DNA of 64,000 nt from Hippophae tibetana (Eukaryota > Streptophyta > Magnoliopsida > Rosales > Elaeagnaceae): contig CM072808.1 of the NCBI GenBank assembly GCA_037013495.1, positions 7,541,319 to 7,605,318 of the forward strand, given 5' to 3'. Shown in pieces: positions 58,130 through 64,000 of this stretch (position 1 is the stretch's first letter; each line of letters starts with the position of its first letter). The translations under genes and the position numbers were made by a program. The notes beneath the pieces are model-generated. The model saw only the letters and a program-made list of their open reading frames with translations. It was not told the origin of the DNA and did no database searches.

Positions 58130-59060
58130 GCAAATGATGGGGCATCCTACCATCAAGTTGTTGTACAAATACTAAAGGCCCAAGAAGCTACATTAAAATA
58201 CCACCTATGTCGTACTGAGAGTGACCCAGTTAAAAAAAGAGTAACAATATAAACAAATTATAACTCTAGCCAAAGTTTCCTATACCCAAAGCTATTAGCA
58301 TACATCATTGTGTGAATGATAGTTGCAAGTGATACCTCAAAATCATATGAAACTCCAAGCGAGATGCATAAACATACCTTAACAAATTATAGTGAGGTTT
58401 GAAAAATAGCTACACACCTAGACAGGCTTGACGATCCAAGAGCAGCACCATCTGTATTGTATTTTATCCATCTTGAAAATGGTGCCTTCAAAACAACCTC
58501 TATATTTCATAGAGCCAGTCGATGGCCACCTTATTTTTGCATATGTCTAAGCACCTAAAGTTTATCATTGTATTTTGCATAGATGATAGACCTACCTTAT
58601 AAATAAATCATCTAACTTTAGAAAATGAAAAACTAAGAATTATTTGTCTATTCTTAAATCGATAATCATAGTTTATTATCCATATCAACTAGATGATAGA
58701 AATAATCCCTACTCTTCATAAATTGTAAAGCTATGACCTAAAATGAGTTGGAATTATGGTCACTAATAGATCAAGGATGGAAGAATCTCTATGCGATGCC
58801 TACCAAAGAAGGACCATAAAAGATCCTAGAGTGCACCTGAAAAATGATAACTCAAAAAGAGGTGAGATATATTTTCCTTCGCAATAGGGTAGCTTAAAAA
58901 GGTGAGATATATGTTCCTTTACTATGCTATACAAAAACCATCTAGAAGGAAAGGATTGTCCTATCTTCTTTAACTAGAAATCTATAAGGAGCTTGTTTTA
59001 AATAACCCACCAAAATAAAATAGACAATAAGGACAATATGAAAGGAGCCCAAATGTGTAA
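58130..59060 (-). pseudogene. LINE (L1-type) RNase H remnant
   Basis: On the minus strand near 58485 the reading is RWIKYNTDGAALGSSSLSRC, close to the (W)IK.NTDG(A/S) start of the RNase H domain that ends plant L1-type LINE ORF2. Further on are a LGVSYDFEV block and KLWLEL (family: LWLESDS). Frames are broken and no reverse transcriptase motif is legible, so the part beyond 58520 is assigned only by position. Confidence 0.5.
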
Positions 59061-59779
59061 CACGTAGAAATTTGCATTGAGCATAAACTATGAAATGTTA
59101 TCCTTTTTTACTTTTTTCATAAATATTTATCCAATAAAAACTCATTCCTTTATTTAATAATTATTAAATGAACAATATAACATTTTATCATAAAATAATT
59201 TTGGTCTTAAAAAACTAAATCAAATGGATTTAAATGTCATAAAATCAATCACAAGGAAAAGGATTTTAAAAAATATTAAATTTTTGAAGGTTGTTTTGTT
59301 TAGGAAAATTGTAGATAGCTATACCACCAATTGTCCCCTCTTTGTCATCTAGGTCTCTAATCATTATCTAAAAAATGTTAAAACATACATCAACGAGCTA
59401 ATGCTTAGTAAGAAAATCCATATCCAATATGCACCATGATGAATGTATATGACAATCATGTAGTTGTTTATCTTTTATCATTAATCAAATGTCCTCTTAT
59501 GATAGGATACATATTCATTGATTGTTTCCATTGTTGATTTTTTATTTTGATTTCATTCCATAGAAGGGCCATTTTGTGATACATATGCTATCCATAACTA
59601 GTGGGCCATGGTTTTTAGAACCTATTTCAACTACCGAATCCTTAGTAGTATCGTACTTGGGCCTAGGCATGAGTGCGATTAACCAGGTTGCTACACACCC
59701 CTTAAAAGAAGTTTATGCTCAAAACTTGACTTACTGAAAAAGTATGGATGTTTAGTAGGTACCTTGCTTTTCCATCCTC

Positions 59780-60650
59780 TATTTTCTTACTTAATTGATG
59801 GTCTCTACAAAGAAAATTTATGTTCACAATCATGTGCTATATGGTCAGCTTTTCCATATCTAAAGCAAACATTAGTTCTCATACGACACTATCCACGATG
59901 GTCTCTACCACACTTGGGACATCTAACTTTAGCCTATTTATTTTGAGCATCCTATGTATCATTATTGTGGTATTCATTTATATAATGGCCTTTTCTCTTT
60001 TGGTGTTTTCCTTTGTCTAGCCAAAAAATTTCTCTTAGGTCACTAATGCCACCATTAATTAGGGTTTTATTTGTTTCATGGTCCTATCGCTAGGAGGTCT
60101 CAATCATGAGTGCTTTGTTTACCACTTCGGTGTAGGTGGTTAACTTAAATGGTAGCACAATTTTCATTATATGTGTCTTTAATTTTTCTTCAATTGCCAC
60201 ATGAGTAGGTGAAAATTTTGCAAGTCAAGAAAACATTCATTTGTACCTAGCTACAATCTTGTTTTATTGTTACATTAGTGGGAATTCATATTCATTTTTT
60301 TTTCTGATGCTCCTGGGAAAATACTTATAAAATGAGTTTCAAAATATCTCCCATGTAAATATGTCCACGGTGCCATCGTGCTATCATATAATCATCTTCC
60401 ACTAGTCAAAAGAATTTCTTTTGTAGCATATAAGCAACATTTGCCACTATTTCTACCTCAAATCATCATATGATTGAAAAAGTTTATCTCAGATTTCCAC
60501 TTTTATACTTCCAATGAATCTATAGTGCCTTCAAAAATAAAGGTGACAATCGCCTGAATTTAGAGAAGATACTTCTATTCTACTATGGTCTAGGATACTG
60601 TTGTTATTGTACTTGTCCAAGAGCATTCATTGCTTGCATGAACATCCCAA
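59780..60650 (-). pseudogene. Chromovirus-type gypsy gag remnant
   Basis: On the minus strand the double zinc knuckle of Del/Tekay-like gypsy Gag can be read at about 59940-59820 (CPKCGRDHRG, stop, C; then CFRYGKADHIAHDC, second Cys to Tyr). Upstream, at about 60470-60310, are capsid-like blocks YMLQKKFF, VEDDYMIARWHRGHIYMGD and ILKLIL. No pol was found to the left, so only gag and some flank survive. Confidence 0.6.
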
Positions 60651-60719
60651 TAGTTAGTGAAGCATTTGAAACTTCATTTATTTAGTTATGGATCCAATTA
60701 TCATTTTAGAAAAAGTATG

Positions 60720-62172
60720 AAAAATTAAAATTTCATAAGCGACCAAGCATGTAATCGCTTGTAAATAAAGTAATGTTGAAATATAAAGATCAAATACGAA
60801 ATTTTTACGTGGAAATAACTTAGGTCACACCAATGACCTAAAAAGAAAACCACCGGTCCACTTAACTATCCACTATGAAAAATACGTATACAATTATAAG
60901 GTAAGGACTCAAACTACCCACCTAGGTAATGCACCCATGTAACCCATTTTTAAGCTATTTCTATCATCATAATCTTTATAAGAGAGGCGTTTGGATGCGA
61001 ACAAGCATTTCAAAAAACTTGAGTCCCACCAATTAATTGAACATGTACCACAATCACCGGAAAAGTTAGCACATAAACACAAGTTTAAGTGTGTATCCTA
61101 TAACATATTTAAAATGAACAACCCTAACTAGGTGATTGAAACAATATATCAAACAAATTGAAAACAACTACAACTCTTGAACAATCAGTTAAAAGCATAA
61201 TAACATAATTATTATTATAGGCTTATTAATCCATTAAACACATTCACAAATGTTTAATAAATTAATTTAATGAAAAGGCCTGTTTGAAAACTTTTAACAA
61301 AACAAGAGAGAGAATAAAAGATGAGATTAAGCTCTTGTGTAGTTAGTTTCAATGGTGTACTTAGGCATATATTTATAGAATATTTTGAAGCACTTTAGGT
61401 CAAAGTAAAATTACCATCTTATCCAAAAAATCAACTAAATGAGTTTTAAGAAAATAAGGACAACATAGTAAAAACCTAATCAAATTCATAAAATTAGGTT
61501 TTAAATTAAAAGCCTTGGTTTCTCGATCAATCTAATCAAGTGTTCAATTGATCGAGTACTTAGTTCAATTGACCAAATGTCCTCCTAATCGATTTAGTAT
61601 ATCAATTAATTAATTCTAAGAAAAAAAGATTGATCTAGCCATTAATCTAGATCAATCTAGTGCTCGATTGATTGAGTATTAGTTCCTCGATCGATATAGT
61701 CATATAAATAATTAATTCAACAGGTAATATAGCTCGATGGATCTAGTCATTACTCAATCAATTTTGTGACTAGATCGATCGAGTAGCCTATTTTCATATT
61801 ATTCCTACGTGTCTATTATGAGATCTAACATGCACAAGCACATGAATGGAGATATACCTGAGATATAATCATTGAGGCTTGATAATTTATTTGGCTTGAA
61901 AAATATTCTTGTAAGATACACTAGAAAACTAAAATTACAATTATATGTTTTGCTCACGAATATCGCCAACACTCACATAAACCATACAATCTCTCCCTTT
62001 TTCTTATTGTTGTGACAAAACCTCTCTCTCACTACATAATTCTTATAGAAAAATTAAATTTTTATAGAGTGGTACTATCCTATGATCCGATGGAATCATC
62101 TTTGATTAAATCTCGAAAGCTCATGTTTATACTAAAAAACAAAAATGTAAACAATCAAACTTGTTCTAAACC
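60720..62172. repeat. LTR-like unassigned repeat DNA
   Basis: Non-coding. Near 60810 ATTTTTACGTGGAAAT resembles the lead of many plant LTRs. At 61510-61800 the sequence is crowded with CGATC/GATCGA motifs (for example CTCGATCAAT, TTGATCGAGT, CTCGATCGATA, AGATCGATCGAG). Boundaries and family unknown; it lies on the 5' side of the minus-strand chromovirus gag and may be its LTR. Confidence 0.4.
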
Positions 62173-63613
62173 GAAGGTGTCCAATTTAAACCGAAGAATT
62201 TAATTATCCGAGTACTAACTTTCAAGTTCTAAAACAACTACTGAAAACATGTTGTCAATACATTTTCAGATAATAATTCTTATAAAAACTTTTGAAATAG
62301 AGCTTCACTCTAACTACCGGGCGATTGTACCAACAAATAAAAGAGCACTACTCTAAATCAGACCGGATAACTAAACCTTAAAATCTAATTTTTAGGTTTA
62401 AGTTTGTAATGAAAAATAATATATTTCTCTCTAACATTCTTAATATAAAATCTTGAATAAAAACAAAATCAATTCATTTTAGAGATTTCACCTATTTAAT
62501 ATTTCGCAAGCATAACAACGTTATTATTATATCATGTTTACAAACAGCCAGCAGAGTTAAATTTAATCACAGACAAATTAAATATAACATGTAAGAATAA
62601 AGCATAAAAAATAACTGTAAAGAAAATAAAATCCTTACAGAACTTCGATGCTATTCCTGTAGCTGGAAAACTCCAAACGGAATTTGCACTCCCATTTATT
62701 GAATCAAAAAGCTAATAAATTACAAAAACATAACTAGTTCTTCTCAAAAAGAGAAGAACTCTAAAACTAAGAGAATTTAACTAAGAAAAACTAAAAACTA
62801 AGAAAGAAACTAAGAAAGAAAATAAGAAAAGCTTAAAAACTAAGAAACAAACTAAGAAAAGCTTAAAAACTAAGAAATGAGAGAAAGAAAGAGAAGAGAA
62901 GAATGGTTTTGAGGTGTGTTTAGAAGTGAAGAGAAGGGGGTATTTATAGGTGAGGATGGAGAGACAAATTAGGGGAAAAAATGTTAAAAAATTGTGAAAA
63001 CGCGGAGTGGTGATTACTGACGTCATTTGATGATGTCAGCATGATGTTGGGGTGGCTGCATGCGAAAATGGGCAGTGGAGCGCGCATATAGGGTGCAGCT
63101 GGGCATAGGCGTGCACAGATGGGGCGCTGTTGGGCACAGGCGCGCGCAGGGGGGTAGCAGCTTGGCACAGAAGGGAGCATGCTGCGCGCGCGGAAGGAAA
63201 GGCTGGCGCGCGCGTTGCTAGGCGTGCTGGGGCACACTGCGCGCACTGGGCGGCGTGGCTGGGCAGCTGGGCAATACGTTTCCTCTTTTTTGACATTTTT
63301 GACCTCTTCCGACCCATTTTGTCCAATTTTTCCATTTTTGATCTTTTTGACTTATTTTGTCCAATTTTTCCATATTTGTTAACCTCTCTTCATTTATTAT
63401 TAATATATTTGTAATGTATTGCTTCCAGTATTCCTCTTTGAGTCTTTAAGTTACGTTTTTAAGCGAAAATACCTGAAAAAAAATAAAAATACCCGTGATT
63501 CCGAAAAAGACAAATTTATATAAATATATGATAAAACATATAAATATATATATTTTTAATCAATTAATGTGCATAAAATCATGGTAATTTTAATGCTTTT
63601 TGAGCACTCATCA
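62173..63613 (-). mobile_element. Truncated LTR family A, copy A6
   Basis: Minus-strand LTR beginning TGATGAGTGCTCAAAAAGC at 63613. A GC-rich block (63050-63270), TATAAATA (62940s) and an expanded array of CTTAGTTTT repeats (about 62780-62880) follow. The distal 500 bp (U5) are missing at the left. The right edge interrupts a copia RNase H frame exactly after its HIDIRY motif. Confidence 0.85.
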
Positions 63614-64000
63614 ATACCTTATGTCAATGTGTTTGGACCTTGATTGGAAGGTTGGTTTCTTACTAAGGTGAATTCCATTATGACTGTCGCAATAAAGAAC
63701 ATAATTTTCTTAACTCTGATGCAATTCTTATAGGAACTTTTTCATCCACAGGATCTCCTTACAACCTTTAGTGATTGCAATGTACTCTACTTCTATGGTA
63801 CTTAAGGCAATACACTTTTGTAATCGTGATTTCCATGAAATAGCTCTCCCTCCAAATGTTATTAGGTACCCAAATATAGACTTTATCATATCCACGTCGC
63901 TAGCCATATATGAATCTGTATATCCTTCTAATATAGGTTTATTATTACCAAAGAAAAAAAATGATTGGAAGTTCCTCTAAGATACCTGAGTATCCATTTG
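63614..64000 (-). pseudogene. copia RNase H remnant, minus strand
   Basis: The minus strand reads WILRYLRGTSNHFF, GYTDSYMASDVDM, GYLITFGGRAISWKSRL, CIALSTIEVEYIAI, CKEILWMKKFL and finally SKHIDIRY, the copia RNase H/C-terminal pol sequence in order, with two stops. The N-terminal side runs off the window. The family is close to the copia-2 element at 51847. Confidence 0.85.

Overview
This is nuclear DNA of a flowering plant, most likely a eudicot. It is very AT-rich, almost all of the identifiable content is plant-type transposable elements, and the only intact host gene is a plant-specific AP2/ERF transcription factor. I cannot name the species. I recognised no rRNA or tRNA gene, CRISPR array or bacterial-style operon.

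Layout. 1-9950: two decayed CACTA (En/Spm) DNA transposons, one on each strand (tnp2 about 150-2050 +, tnp2 about 6100-8450 -), with subterminal repeats and a right end near 9950. 9951-19495: Athila-like Ty3/gypsy debris, comprising a minus-strand LTR 'B' with its 3' untranslated tail (10385-14650), split by an LTR 'C' (10519-12331); a truncated minus LTR 'A1' (14915-16430); and a plus-strand 3' tail plus LTR 'A2' (17461-19495). 19496-22650: non-coding repeat DNA. 22651-36080: a nearly complete Athila-like element 'A3': 5' LTR, tRNA-Asp primer site, structured leader, stand-alone gag, a second gag fused to protease-RT-RNase H-integrase, polypurine tract, 3' LTR, and then a second copy of the primer site and leader start. 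36357-39062: solo LTR A4 and LTR B2, both minus. 39063-40752: the 3' end of a third CACTA element, carrying a Harbinger-type insertion full of telomere-like repeats. 41962-49260: a decayed Ty1/copia element whose 5' LTR is interrupted by LTR 'C2', itself interrupted by solo LTR 'A5' (three-level nesting). 50439-51092: the ERF gene, minus. 51847-57152: a decayed Tork/Tnt1-like copia element with both LTRs. 57153-62170: LINE and chromovirus-gag debris. 62173-64000: truncated LTR 'A6' inserted in a copia RNase H remnant.

Most notable: (i) A3 carries two diverged, uninterrupted gag genes. The first lacks two zinc-knuckle cysteines. A two-hairpin block follows both gag1 and pol, and the leader holds a duplicated, apparently covarying stem-loop. 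(ii) Both copies of LTR family C are flanked by direct target duplications of 44 and about 66 bp instead of the usual 5 bp. One copy ends inside the primer-binding site, like a captured reverse-transcription intermediate. All identities are by-eye readings; no alignment or database search was run.
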